From JBHIBR01 sp046759145 [NCBI: Nitrospinota bacterium] (GTDB taxonomy: Bacteria; UBA8248), in NCBI GenBank assembly GCA_046759145.1, contig JBHIBR010000152.1, positions 1 to 5,249 of the forward strand: a stretch of DNA of 5,249 bases. Reading direction: 5' to 3'. Within the stretch, counting starts at the first letter, position 1; every line of letters starts with the position of its first letter. The translations under genes were made by a program, and so were the position numbers. Positions 1 to 5,091 of the stretch are shown in pieces. The notes under the pieces are model-generated. The model did not search any database. It worked only from the letters and a program-made list of their open reading frames with translations, and was not told the origin of the DNA.

Positions 1-13
1 CTCATTGATATGG

Positions 14-454
14 CTAAATCTTTAGTGGCTGTTTCTTGCCCCCAACTCGCTTCTTGCGGAATGGTTCAACGAGATACTCAAATATCTCCCCACGGCTGAT
101 GGCTAGGATGTGAATGCCGCCGCCGCGTGGAGGTCCGGGAAAAATCGCCATCGTACCCACAGTCCTTCCGTCCTCGAACTTGAGGATGTAATGAAGCGTA
201 TCCTTCCCCAGGGCCCGAATCGGACCTAGCGCCCTAAAATCACAACCCCCATTATGGCGAGCTAGAAAATCAACCAGCGCCAAGGCATTGCCATCGTCCA
301 TGCCAAATCTCTTCTTGGCATGGTCAAACGTGAGTGCGCCGTGCTCGCACTCCTTGGCTTTGGTAGGATTGCCCCTCAAACCTGCGCAGCCAACCAACGT
401 AAGCACCAGGGCAAGCAAAGCGCCTAAGACGGTCTTACTGCACAATCCCTTCAT
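14..454 (-). CDS. Small lipoprotein of unknown function
   Basis: The protein has 146 residues. It opens with a lipoprotein signal: Lys2 and Lys7, a hydrophobic stretch at about 8-21, and the lipobox LVGC with the modified cysteine at 23. Ala follows the cysteine, and there is no Asp at +2, so by the usual Lol rule it should go to the outer membrane. The mature part is soluble, with Cys36 and Cys71 as a possible disulfide pair and a Lys/Arg-rich tail at 133-145. I do not recognise a family. The frame stays open upstream to 658, but a likely promoter has its -10 at 659-664, so transcription begins inside that extension. The Met at 454 sits directly before the signal peptide. A second Met at 481 would add nine residues and lacks a Shine-Dalgarno site. 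Base composition is more balanced than in the central genes. Confidence 0.72.
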   Translation of the reverse strand: MKGLCSKTVLGALLALVLTLVGCAGLRGNPTKAKECEHGALTFDHAKKRFGMDDGNALALVDFLARHNGGCDFRALGPIRALGKDTLHYILKFEDGRTVGTMAIFPGPPRGGGIHILAISRGEIFEYLVEPFRKKRVGGKKQPLKI

Positions 455-658
455 CGGTTTCCACTGCGAAGGGCTAAACATTGAAGTTCCGGAGGAGTCA
501 CATGAGTGCATTGCCCGCCGCCTGGATCGCCCAGGGGTCCCGAGCTCGCGCGAGGGGTGTGCCCAGCGGTCACCGGAGCGGAGACAGACCCAGGCTGGCC
601 TGTCCGTTCCCCCTGGCAGCTTTCTGCGGTTTGTAGGCTTGGGTCCCTCCCCATCCAA

Positions 659-687
659 TTTCTACCAGCGCGGGCGGGAGCCGTCAA
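659..687 (-). promoter_or_regulatory. Likely sigma70 promoter of the small lipoprotein gene
   Basis: Read on the minus strand, TTGACG (687-682) is followed after 17 bp by TAGAAA (664-659). This predicts a transcript start near 652 and a leader of about 200 nt before the Met at 454. I checked the leader (455-652) by eye for cobalamin, TPP, glycine, c-di-GMP-I and fluoride riboswitch motifs and recognised none. Confidence 0.5.
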
Positions 688-695
688 GCGAAGGG

Positions 696-709
696 GTGAA
701 AATCTTCAC
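696..709. promoter_or_regulatory. Palindrome upstream of the -35, possible operator
   Basis: GTGAA-AATC-TTCAC is a perfect 5-bp inverted repeat. It lies 9 bp upstream of the -35 of the lipoprotein promoter, in an AT-rich patch. The position suits an activator or repressor site, but the arms are short and only one copy is seen. Confidence 0.25.
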
Positions 710-779
710 TTTTACAAGCGGATTCTCCAATTTAAGTATTGCCTCTTTTTATGCGCAAAGATGCCGCCCGCCCAGGCCC

Positions 780-815
780 AAAAAGGCGAAGGCCCCAAGG
801 GGGTTGGGGCCTTCG
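780..815 (-). terminator. Intrinsic terminator of the putative ncRNA
   Basis: A perfect 12-bp stem (804-815 with 787-798) closes a 5-nt loop. Read on the minus strand the stem is followed by CC and then five T (784-780). On the plus strand no T run follows, so it works for minus-strand transcription. It closes the unit that starts at the promoter at 1148-1176. Confidence 0.82.
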
Positions 816-1141
816 TGGGGCAAGGGACGCGTCGCCAGGCTCGTGGGCCTAGGGGCCCGGCCCGAACGGCGCTGAGGAGGGCAGGATTGGTTTGCCCGGG
901 CGCACGCCGGAGGGCATCGGGCTGCGCGTCGGATCCACCCCAAGTGGCCCCGGCGCTCTTCCGGGGAACCGGTCGCCTGGGCCCCCGGCCAGGTCTAAGG
1001 CCTTGGTTGCCACCCATCCCGCCGGCCACCGCTGCGCCTGTCCGCCCGAACCAGAGCAACGAATCGGCCGGAGGGATTTGACGCCCCAGAACGTGCGCCC
1101 GGACAATCTCTCAAAGAGCATCCACTAGAGCCGTGTGCTTT
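780..1141 (-). ncRNA. Putative structured non-coding RNA, about 360 nt, family unknown
   Basis: The unit is bounded by a TTGACA promoter and a strong intrinsic terminator, with no convincing gene between them. Three helices nest in order. P1 pairs 1092-1106 with 892-906: 15 pairs, one of them G-U. P2 pairs 1080-1087 with 911-918: 8 pairs, two of them G-U. P3 pairs 1066-1077 with 1016-1027: 11 of 12. Each wobble would be a C-A mismatch in a plus-strand transcript, which points to the minus strand as the RNA. Smaller hairpins are possible, such as 976-993, and 999-1006 can pair with 940-949. I looked for the RNase P core (GAGGAAAGUCC-like), the tmRNA acceptor and T-loop ends, the SRP GGAAG motif and the 6S rod and bubble, and found none. 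A 90-codon open frame at 849-1121 crosses the region, but it looks random and has no Shine-Dalgarno site. Confidence 0.68.
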
Positions 1142-1144
1142 AGC

Positions 1145-1150
1145 TATAAT
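1145..1150 (+). promoter_or_regulatory. Consensus TATAAT -10 box on the plus strand
   Basis: TATAAT matches the sigma70 -10 consensus, but there is no good -35 at 16-18 bp. It overlaps the -10 of the minus-strand ncRNA promoter, so the two could compete. It would give a start near 1157, just before the GGGAGGA of the small open frame at 1170. Confidence 0.35.
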
Positions 1151-1176
1151 TTAACCCCAGCCGGGAGGAATGTCAA
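1148..1176 (-). promoter_or_regulatory. Sigma70 promoter of the putative ncRNA
   Basis: On the minus strand a perfect TTGACA (1176-1171) is followed after 17 bp by TAAATT (1153-1148). The alternative TTAAAT lies at a 16-bp spacing. The predicted start is near 1141. Such a strong -35 with correct spacing suits a stable, abundant RNA. Confidence 0.68.
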
Positions 1177-1340
1177 GAGGAAAATACAAGATTTCGTATC
1201 CAACTGCGATTGGCACGCAATATATTGATTATTCTACGCTCCCTGTATTTCCACAAGATATCCACTGGGGGCTCGCTCAGCATAACCATTTGAATTTGCT
1301 GAAGATATTTCATCAAAATGTTGGTGAACTCTCCTCATAA
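1170..1340 (+). CDS. Small AT-rich open frame, 56 aa, uncertain
   Basis: This frame reads from ATG at 1170 to TAA at 1338-1340 and encodes 56 residues with a protein-like mix. There is an aromatic and His-rich middle, including YIDYSTLPVF at 18-27 and HWGLAQHNHLNLLKIF at 32-47. It is much less GC-rich than its neighbours, with many codons ending in A or T. A GGGAGGA sequence lies at 1163-1169 and a TATAAT box at 1145-1150. However, the spacing from GGAGG to the ATG is only about one base, which is poor. I recognise no family. It may be a real small gene, the remnant of a longer transferred gene, or chance: an open run of this length is not rare in DNA of this composition. A 34-codon frame on the other strand (1234-1338) competes for the same bases. 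Confidence 0.28.
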   Translation: MSRGKYKISYPTAIGTQYIDYSTLPVFPQDIHWGLAQHNHLNLLKIFHQNVGELSS

Positions 1341-1402
1341 AATACAAATTGTGGAAAGGCCCTCGGTCGAGGAGGGGTCAAAGTGGACGGAACGCTGCCC
1401 CT

Positions 1403-1434
1403 GGGGCCGGGGTGGGGAGAGCGGGAGGGGGGGG
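1403..1434 (+). other. G-tract block with G-quadruplex potential; C-rich on the minus transcript
   Basis: Five G runs of 4, 4, 4, 3 and 8 bases, separated by 1-5 bases, form a textbook quadruplex motif on the plus strand. It starts about 20 bp past the stop of the minus-strand lipoprotein gene, so that transcript would carry a C-rich, G-poor stretch here. This could act as a Rho loading site, since no intrinsic terminator is clear after that gene. Confidence 0.5.
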
Positions 1435-1454
1435 TGCGCGTCCTTGCTCTTGGC

Positions 1455-2103
1455 TCAGGGCTTCGCGGCGCGACCTGCGAGCTCGGTGGCCGCGCGCTCG
1501 ACGGCGAGGCTCAGGGCGTCGTTCACAAACTTGGCCATGGCCCCGTAGTGGTCAAACCACCAGCCAAAAAAGTGCACGGCCCGGTCCTTGGGGGTCACCT
1601 CCACCACGCGGGTGCGCACAACTCCCCGGGCCTTGCTCCCCATCTTCATGGCGATGCGGACCACCATCTCGCGGCGGGTGTCGTAGAGGGTGCCTGTCCC
1701 GGTCGCGTTGAAGGCCTCGATGCGCCCCCAGAGGGCGTAGTCGGCGTCCAGCTTCGGCAGGCCCTGGGGGTCCCCATCCCACCGCCCGGAGCGGACCTTG
1801 TAGCCCGCCTTGCGGAAGAGGTCTGAGACTATCCGTTCGAGTTGGGCCGCCAGGTCGTCGGAGGGGACGCGGAACTCCACCCGGGGGGTCGAACATCATG
1901 CGGTACTCTCCGAGCCGGCGCCGGCCCGGCTGGGAATCCCCGAAGGGGGCGACCAGCAGGCGCGGCGGCGCCTCTCCGGGGGGGACGGCCCGCTTCAGCC
2001 CGGGGCCGCGGTAGGCCAGCTCCACCGGGTAGGAGGGCTTGGCCCACCCGCAGCCCGCGAGCACGCCGAGGCTTGCGAGGGCAAGAACGATGAGCTTGCG
2101 CAT
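1455..2103 (-). CDS. Outer-membrane lipoprotein, split by a +1 frameshift (possible pseudogene)
   Basis: The start at 2103 has AGGAGG seven bases upstream. The product opens with a lipoprotein signal (Arg2, Lys3, lipobox LAGC, Cys18, then Gly). The first frame reads RLLVAPFGDSQPG at about 48-60 and then EYRMMFDP. Near 1883-1888 the frame shifts, and the remaining 141 residues lie in another frame, from VEFRVPSDDL to the TGA at 1455. Dropping one C from the run of six joins the parts as FDP-R-VEFRV, giving about 215 residues. A conserved-looking Val-Ala-Pro-Phe strand, an amphipathic helix (LAAQLERIVSDLFRKAGYKV) and later strands (YALWGRIEAF, MVVRIAMKM) resemble the layout of YajG-like or GNA1162-like envelope lipoproteins; that assignment is inference. 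It lies 37 bp downstream of the cupin gene, probably in one operon. Confidence 0.72.
1878..1890 (-). other. Frameshift site at a C6 homopolymer
   Basis: On the minus strand the reading GAC CCC CCG GGT follows the first frame, while the second frame needs GAC CCC CGG GTG GAG. One extra C in the run of six (1888-1883) accounts for it. A sequencing or assembly error in the homopolymer is the simplest cause. A true mutation, or slippage of tRNA-Pro on CCC-C, are alternatives. Confidence 0.75.
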
Positions 2104-2140
2104 GGTGCTCCCTCCTGATCTGCTCGCAAGGCGCCCGCGT

Positions 2141-2503
2141 TCACGACCCCCGCAGGTAGTCATCCCGCCCCTCGAGCCAGTCCCTTCGCACGGGGCTGAA
2201 GATGTCGAGGTCAATCACGGTCCCCTCCCCCACCACCTCCGCGCTGTGGGGGGTGTGCGGGGGGATGAGCAGGGCCGAGCCCGCCTCGACGAGGAACTCC
2301 TCGCCCGCCACCCGGAAACGCAGCGTCCCCTCTACCACGTAGCTCACCTGCTCGCTCTCGTGGTTGTGCTCGGGCACGACGCACCCAGGCTTGAGCTCGA
2401 GCCAGCAGACCATGGTGTTCTGGCCCGCGATGAACTTCCGGCCAAACCTCTCGCTCACTTGCTCCTTGGGCATCTCTGCCCAGCGATAGAGGGAAGCGCG
2501 CAT
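2141..2503 (-). CDS. Single-domain cupin protein
   Basis: The product has 120 residues and is probably cytoplasmic, with no signal peptide. It is a small RmlC-like cupin. Motif 1 runs from Gly40 to Gly59 and contains His46, His48 and Gln52, with Gln in the place of the usual Glu. Motif 2 spans Gly75 to about 89 and contains Pro81 and His86. These four side chains are the expected metal ligands. The end, with DIFSPVRRDW and a DDYLRG tail, is typical of stand-alone cupins annotated only as cupin-domain proteins. Members bind a metal and act as dioxygenases, isomerases or sensors of small ligands; the substrate cannot be read from the sequence. The start at 2503 has GGAGG six bases upstream. An upstream in-frame ATG at 2545 falls inside the -10 box and is excluded. 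The gene leads a minus-strand pair with the lipoprotein at 1455-2103. Confidence 0.9.
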   Translation of the reverse strand: MRASLYRWAEMPKEQVSERFGRKFIAGQNTMVCWLELKPGCVVPEHNHESEQVSYVVEGTLRFRVAGEEFLVEAGSALLIPPHTPHSAEVVGEGTVIDLDIFSPVRRDWLEGRDDYLRGS

Positions 2504-2543
2504 CCTGACCCTCCTTCCTCCTCCCCGGCCTCGGGCGCGCGTC

Positions 2544-2549
2544 ATTATA
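2544..2549 (-). promoter_or_regulatory. -10 box of the cupin gene
   Basis: A perfect TATAAT (2549-2544) lies in otherwise very GC-rich DNA, about 40 bp upstream of the cupin ATG. It predicts a start near 2537 and a leader of about 34 nt. No good -35 is seen at 16-18 bp, so an activator may be needed. Confidence 0.55.
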
Positions 2550-2587
2550 CACGCAGCGCGAGGGCGGGACGAGTTGCTCCCCCCCGA

Positions 2588-2604
2588 GGTGCCCCTGTGG
2601 CACC
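2588..2604. promoter_or_regulatory. Inverted repeat in the divergent intergenic region, possible operator
   Basis: GGTGCC-CCTGT-GGCACC is a perfect 6-bp inverted repeat with a 5-bp spacer. It is centred about 50 bp upstream of the cupin -10 and about 70 bp upstream of the binding-protein ATG. A shared regulator of the two divergent units could bind here. No clear promoter for the plus-strand unit was found. Confidence 0.3.
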
Positions 2605-2665
2605 CGGGCGAGAGTTGGCGTAAGTTTTCCCCGTGGCGACCTCCTCCCAGAAGGGCCGGGGCCAG

Positions 2666-3802
2666 ATGGGGAAGAAGGGTCTCTTACGTGCCCTAGGCGC
2701 GCTCGCTTCCCTGCTGCTGAGCCTTTTCCTCTTTCCCGCGCCGGGAGACGCAGCCGGGAGGGTGGGGGTGCTCCTGGGGCAGGCGGGTGGGGAGGTCCTG
2801 CTGCGCCTCGAAGCCGCATGGCTGCAGGCGGCGCGGGGGCGGGTGGTGGAGTTCCTGGCGCGCCCCTCCCACGGTAGCCGCCGGGCCGCACGGCGGTGGG
2901 CGCGTGCCCTCCTGGCCGACCCGGAGGTGGCTCTCCTCATCGTCGCCGACCACCCCGCTGTGGCACGGACTGCGCTCGAGGTGGCGCGCCCCTCCGGGGC
3001 GTCCATCCTCTCTTGCGCCCCCGGAGAAGCCGAAGAGCTCGAGACCGAACACCCGTACCTCCTCCAAATCGCCCCCGGCCCCGCCGCGGCGGCGGAGCGC
3101 ATCCTGCGCTACATCGCCCGGCGGGGGATGGAGCGGCTCGCCCTGGTCGCCCCCCTCGACCCCTACGGGACCAAAGGGGGTGAGCTTCTCTCCGCCCTCG
3201 CCCCGGCGCACGGGGTGTCCGTGCTGCTGGACGCCCGCCACCCGGACAAGCGCCGGAGCCTGAGCGAGCTTTTCCGGGTGGCCCGGGACCGGGGGGCCCA
3301 GGTGCTGGTCTACTGGGGTCGGGATGGCCCGGGGCAGGCCGTCCTCGGCACCTACAAGGACCTCGGCCTCCCCCTCCCCCTCATACTGGGGCCGGCCTTC
3401 TCCCGGCCGCGCTGGCTGGAAGAGGCCCGCTCCGCCCCGGAGGGGGCCCTGGTGCCGGTCGCCACCTTCTGGGTCAGCCATCTGTTGCCCGCTGGGCACC
3501 CCCAGCGGAGGGCCATCGAGGCCTTCCGCGCCCGCTTCGAGCGCTCCCTGGGCCGGCCGCCCACGCTCGGGGAGGGGTGCTTGAGCGACGCCCTCTCCCT
3601 CGCCGCCGCGGCGCTCGCGCGCGGGCGGGGCGGGGGGAGGCGCGGGGGGCGGGAGGCAGTACGCCGGGCGCTCCTCGGGGTCGAAGGTTTTCAGGGAGTC
3701 ATGAGCCGCTTCCGCTTCTCCGAATGGGGCCGGCGAGGGGCAGGGGCAGAGGCATTCCAGATGGTGAGAGTGCGAGCCGGGAAGGTGGAACTCGCGCCGT
3801 GA
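2666..3802 (+). CDS. Periplasmic substrate-binding protein, branched-chain amino acid (LivJ-like) type
   Basis: This 378-residue protein has a Sec signal (Lys3, Lys4, hydrophobic stretch 11-23, Ala-rich cleavage site near 29-30), so it is exported. The mature part fits the type I periplasmic-binding fold of the Peripla_BP_6 family. It has a strand RVGVLLG at 32-38, RLALVAPLDPYGTKGGELL at 157-175, a VLVYWGRDGPG strand at 213-223, the family's FRARFERSLGRPPTLGEG at 287-304, and a closing strand VRVRAGKVEL. The first lobe is short: the usual plus-turn with PLTG, and the NAAGG segment after the first helix, are missing. An Arg/Gly insert lies at 319-330. A GTG at 2633 would add 11 residues but has no Shine-Dalgarno site and would displace the signal. 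The following lipoprotein overlaps by 4 bp. No Liv permease or ATPase genes are present, so ligand and partner are unknown. Confidence 0.83.
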   Translation: MGKKGLLRALGALASLLLSLFLFPAPGDAAGRVGVLLGQAGGEVLLRLEAAWLQAARGRVVEFLARPSHGSRRAARRWARALLADPEVALLIVADHPAVARTALEVARPSGASILSCAPGEAEELETEHPYLLQIAPGPAAAAERILRYIARRGMERLALVAPLDPYGTKGGELLSALAPAHGVSVLLDARHPDKRRSLSELFRVARDRGAQVLVYWGRDGPGQAVLGTYKDLGLPLPLILGPAFSRPRWLEEARSAPEGALVPVATFWVSHLLPAGHPQRRAIEAFRARFERSLGRPPTLGEGCLSDALSLAAAALARGRGGGRRGGREAVRRALLGVEGFQGVMSRFRFSEWGRRGAGAEAFQMVRVRAGKVELAP

Positions 3803-4635
3803 GGGGGAGCCTGTGGGCGGGTTGCTCGCTCGGGCTGGCGGGTGCCCTCGCCCTGGCGATCCTTGCGGGCTGCGCCCTGCGGGAGGGCCGGACCCAGGAC
3901 CCCCTCGCGGCACTGGTCCGGGAGGGGGGCTGGCGGGGGGAGCTCGCGGGGGGCCTCCGGGGCGATGCCGAGTTCCGGGGGAGGCTTGCAGGACGGGCGT
4001 TGCGCCTGCGTTGGCGGCGGGAAGAGGTGCTCTCCATCCTGCCCGCCGGCTACGAGCGCCGTCCCACGGACCGGGGAAACCCCCGGGGGGGCGGGGGAGG
4101 GCGCTTTGTGCTGGGCACGGAGGGGCTGGAGCACTTCGAGCCGGCACGCGCCCGGAGGAGCGAACGGCACTTCCTGGAGGTCGAGGTGGAGGCCTCAGTC
4201 GGCGCGGCGGGGCTCCTCGTGCCCCTTGCAGGGGTCCGCCACCCTCCCAAACAACCGGCGGGAATCCCCTTCTTCCTGGCCCGGCGCTTTTATCTCTTCT
4301 CGGAGGAGCCGGGCAGGGTCCTCGCCCTCCTCGCTCGACCCCGGGCACAGGAGGCCCTCCGGGCCCTCGCTTACGGGAGGCCCCGCCTGGGCCCCCTGCC
4401 GTTCTGGGAGGAGAAGGTCTTCCCTTCCGTCCTCATGCGCCCCGACCGGGTCCGGGTGGGGCGGGCCCTCTGGGGGGCAGAGAGAACAGGGTCACTTGTC
4501 GAATACGTCCATCGGGTCGCCGCCTTCGCCCAGGCCCTCGAGGCGGCCCCCCAGAAAGGGTCCCCAAGCGGCAGGCCGCTCGGGGTGCCCCGTAAGGGGC
4601 GCCCCCTCACGCCCTCCCGACAGCAGCTCCCCTAG
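3799..4635 (+). CDS. Lipoprotein of unknown function, coupled to the binding protein
   Basis: This 278-residue product starts at a GTG that overlaps the TGA of the preceding gene (GTGA), a usual sign of translational coupling. The signal is a long hydrophobic stretch at 11-22 and the lipobox LAGC with Cys25, followed by Ala. A Gly run at 97-101 separates an N-terminal part from a soluble domain at about 102-250. That domain begins RFVLGTEGLEHF and continues with strands at 124-131, a segment FFLARRFYLFSEEPGRVLALL at 158-178, a strand pair near 208-220, and a final helix EYVHRVAAFAQALEA. This order resembles uncharacterised domains in which a strand, a helix at a processed SE-P-x-x segment, and a closing helix repeat, but I cannot name the family. 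The last 25 residues look unstructured and cover an RNA hairpin. It probably faces the periplasm and may work with the binding protein. Confidence 0.78.
   Translation: MRGSLWAGCSLGLAGALALAILAGCALREGRTQDPLAALVREGGWRGELAGGLRGDAEFRGRLAGRALRLRWRREEVLSILPAGYERRPTDRGNPRGGGGGRFVLGTEGLEHFEPARARRSERHFLEVEVEASVGAAGLLVPLAGVRHPPKQPAGIPFFLARRFYLFSEEPGRVLALLARPRAQEALRALAYGRPRLGPLPFWEEKVFPSVLMRPDRVRVGRALWGAERTGSLVEYVHRVAAFAQALEAAPQKGSPSGRPLGVPRKGRPLTPSRQQLP
4582..4605 (+). terminator. Strong hairpin with GUAA tetraloop at the 3' end of the operon
   Basis: Arms 4582-4591 and 4596-4605 form 10 pairs, one of them U-G, around GUAA, a GNRA tetraloop. The wobble pairs only in a plus-strand RNA. It ends 30 bp before the stop of the lipoprotein gene and has no T run. 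It may stabilise the 3' end, act as a non-canonical terminator, or be a chance feature of GC-rich coding DNA. Confidence 0.35.
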
Positions 4636-4683
4636 CACCCCGAACCACCGGAAAGGGCCTCTTAGCTCGGCTATCGTAAAAAA

Positions 4684-4749
4684 GGGCAAAATTATGCTTG
4701 ACAGGGCAATAAGACGTAATTTAGCATAAATGTGTTACTTAGGCATAAA
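4684..4749. repeat. Phased short repeats around the promoter, possible autoregulatory operator
   Basis: GGGCAA occurs at 4684-4689 and 4704-4709, 20 bp apart. TTAG(G)CATAAA occurs at 4721-4730 and 4739-4749, with the CATAAA parts 19 bp apart. ATTATGC (4691-4697) and GCATAAA (4724-4730) form an imperfect inverted pair. Spacing near two helical turns places copies on the same face of the DNA, as ribbon-helix-helix dimers often use. Binding by the protein encoded just downstream is inference. Confidence 0.4.
4698..4727 (+). promoter_or_regulatory. Promoter of the ribbon-helix-helix gene
   Basis: A perfect TTGACA (4698-4703) is followed by TTAGCA at 17 bp or TAGCAT at 18 bp. The latter matches TATAAT at four of six positions. 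The predicted start is near 4735, leaving a leader of about 47 nt. The DNA is AT-rich, in sharp contrast to the preceding operon. Confidence 0.6.
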
Positions 4750-4781
4750 CTTAGTAGATTGATTTTAAAGGGAATAACAAA

Positions 4782-5039
4782 ATGGCGAAGAAGGGAGTCA
4801 GGGTAGGCATATACATCCCGAAAGAATTGCTGGCCCAACTAGATGAGCTCTCCAACTTGTTAACGGGGCGCCCAAGCCGTTCCGGCCTGATTGCTGAAGG
4901 AATTCAACGGCTTGTAGAGGAATGTTACTCCCGCCCAGAGGTTCAAGAGAGACTCCGAAAGCTGCCCGTCGTGAAGCGCCTAAGAGTGGTCCCACCGCCG
5001 GTGGGAGGAAGCCAGGAAGAGAAAGCCGCTGACCCCTGA
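4782..5039 (+). CDS. Ribbon-helix-helix (CopG/Arc-type) DNA-binding protein
   Basis: The product has 85 residues. Residues 5-12 (GVRVGIYI) form the DNA-contacting strand. Residues 13-27 form helix 1 (PKELLAQLDELSNLL), Gly29-Arg30 lie in the turn, and residues 32-48 form helix 2 (SRSGLIAEGIQRLVEEC), which carries the typical SRSxLI start. The tail at 49-85 is charged and Pro-rich and may bind a partner. Such proteins act as dimers on short repeats and are either stand-alone repressors or antitoxins. A Shine-Dalgarno AAGGG lies nine bases before the ATG. The upstream region has its own promoter and phased repeats, so autoregulation is likely. The open frame 52 bp downstream would be the partner if this is a toxin-antitoxin pair, but it does not look like RelE, PIN or MazF in what can be seen. 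Base composition differs from the preceding operon. Confidence 0.88.
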   Translation: MAKKGVRVGIYIPKELLAQLDELSNLLTGRPSRSGLIAEGIQRLVEECYSRPEVQERLRKLPVVKRLRVVPPPVGGSQEEKAADP

Positions 5040-5091
5040 GCGTAGAGAATTTAGCCCCCTCTGCCCGGCTTGACAATCCCCAAGGAGGAGC

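Noticed and set aside
455-658. N-terminal extension of the small lipoprotein to the ATG at 658
   Set aside because: It would bury the lipoprotein signal peptide 68 residues inside the protein, and the likely -10 box at 659-664 puts the transcript start downstream of that ATG.
892-1106. The 15-bp inverted repeat as transposon ends or a retron a1/a2 pair
   Set aside because: No transposase or reverse transcriptase frame lies inside or nearby, no flanking target duplication was seen, and a terminator follows where a retron would continue into its RT gene.
849-1121. 90-codon minus-strand frame inside the putative ncRNA
   Set aside because: Its ATG is about 20 nt from the predicted transcript start, with no Shine-Dalgarno site. 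The product looks like random GC-rich translation, and the nested helices explain the region better. It remains the main alternative.
1234-1338. 34-codon minus-strand frame opposite the small AT-rich frame
   Set aside because: It is short, has no clear promoter or Shine-Dalgarno site, and is open only as far as chance allows.
1361-1372. CCTCGGTCGAGG palindrome as a terminator for the cupin-lipoprotein unit
   Set aside because: Only four pairs can form with a real loop, and just three T follow at some distance on the minus strand. This is too weak to call.
2693-4348. 551-codon open frame on the minus strand
   Set aside because: It lies opposite two well-supported genes, is dominated by Pro, Gly and Arg, and has no start signals. 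Long antisense frames are normal in high-GC coding DNA.
5070-5075. TTGACA before the right-edge open frame
   Set aside because: No -10-like sequence lies 16-18 bp downstream, where the DNA is already at the start codon. The frame is more likely read from the upstream promoter.
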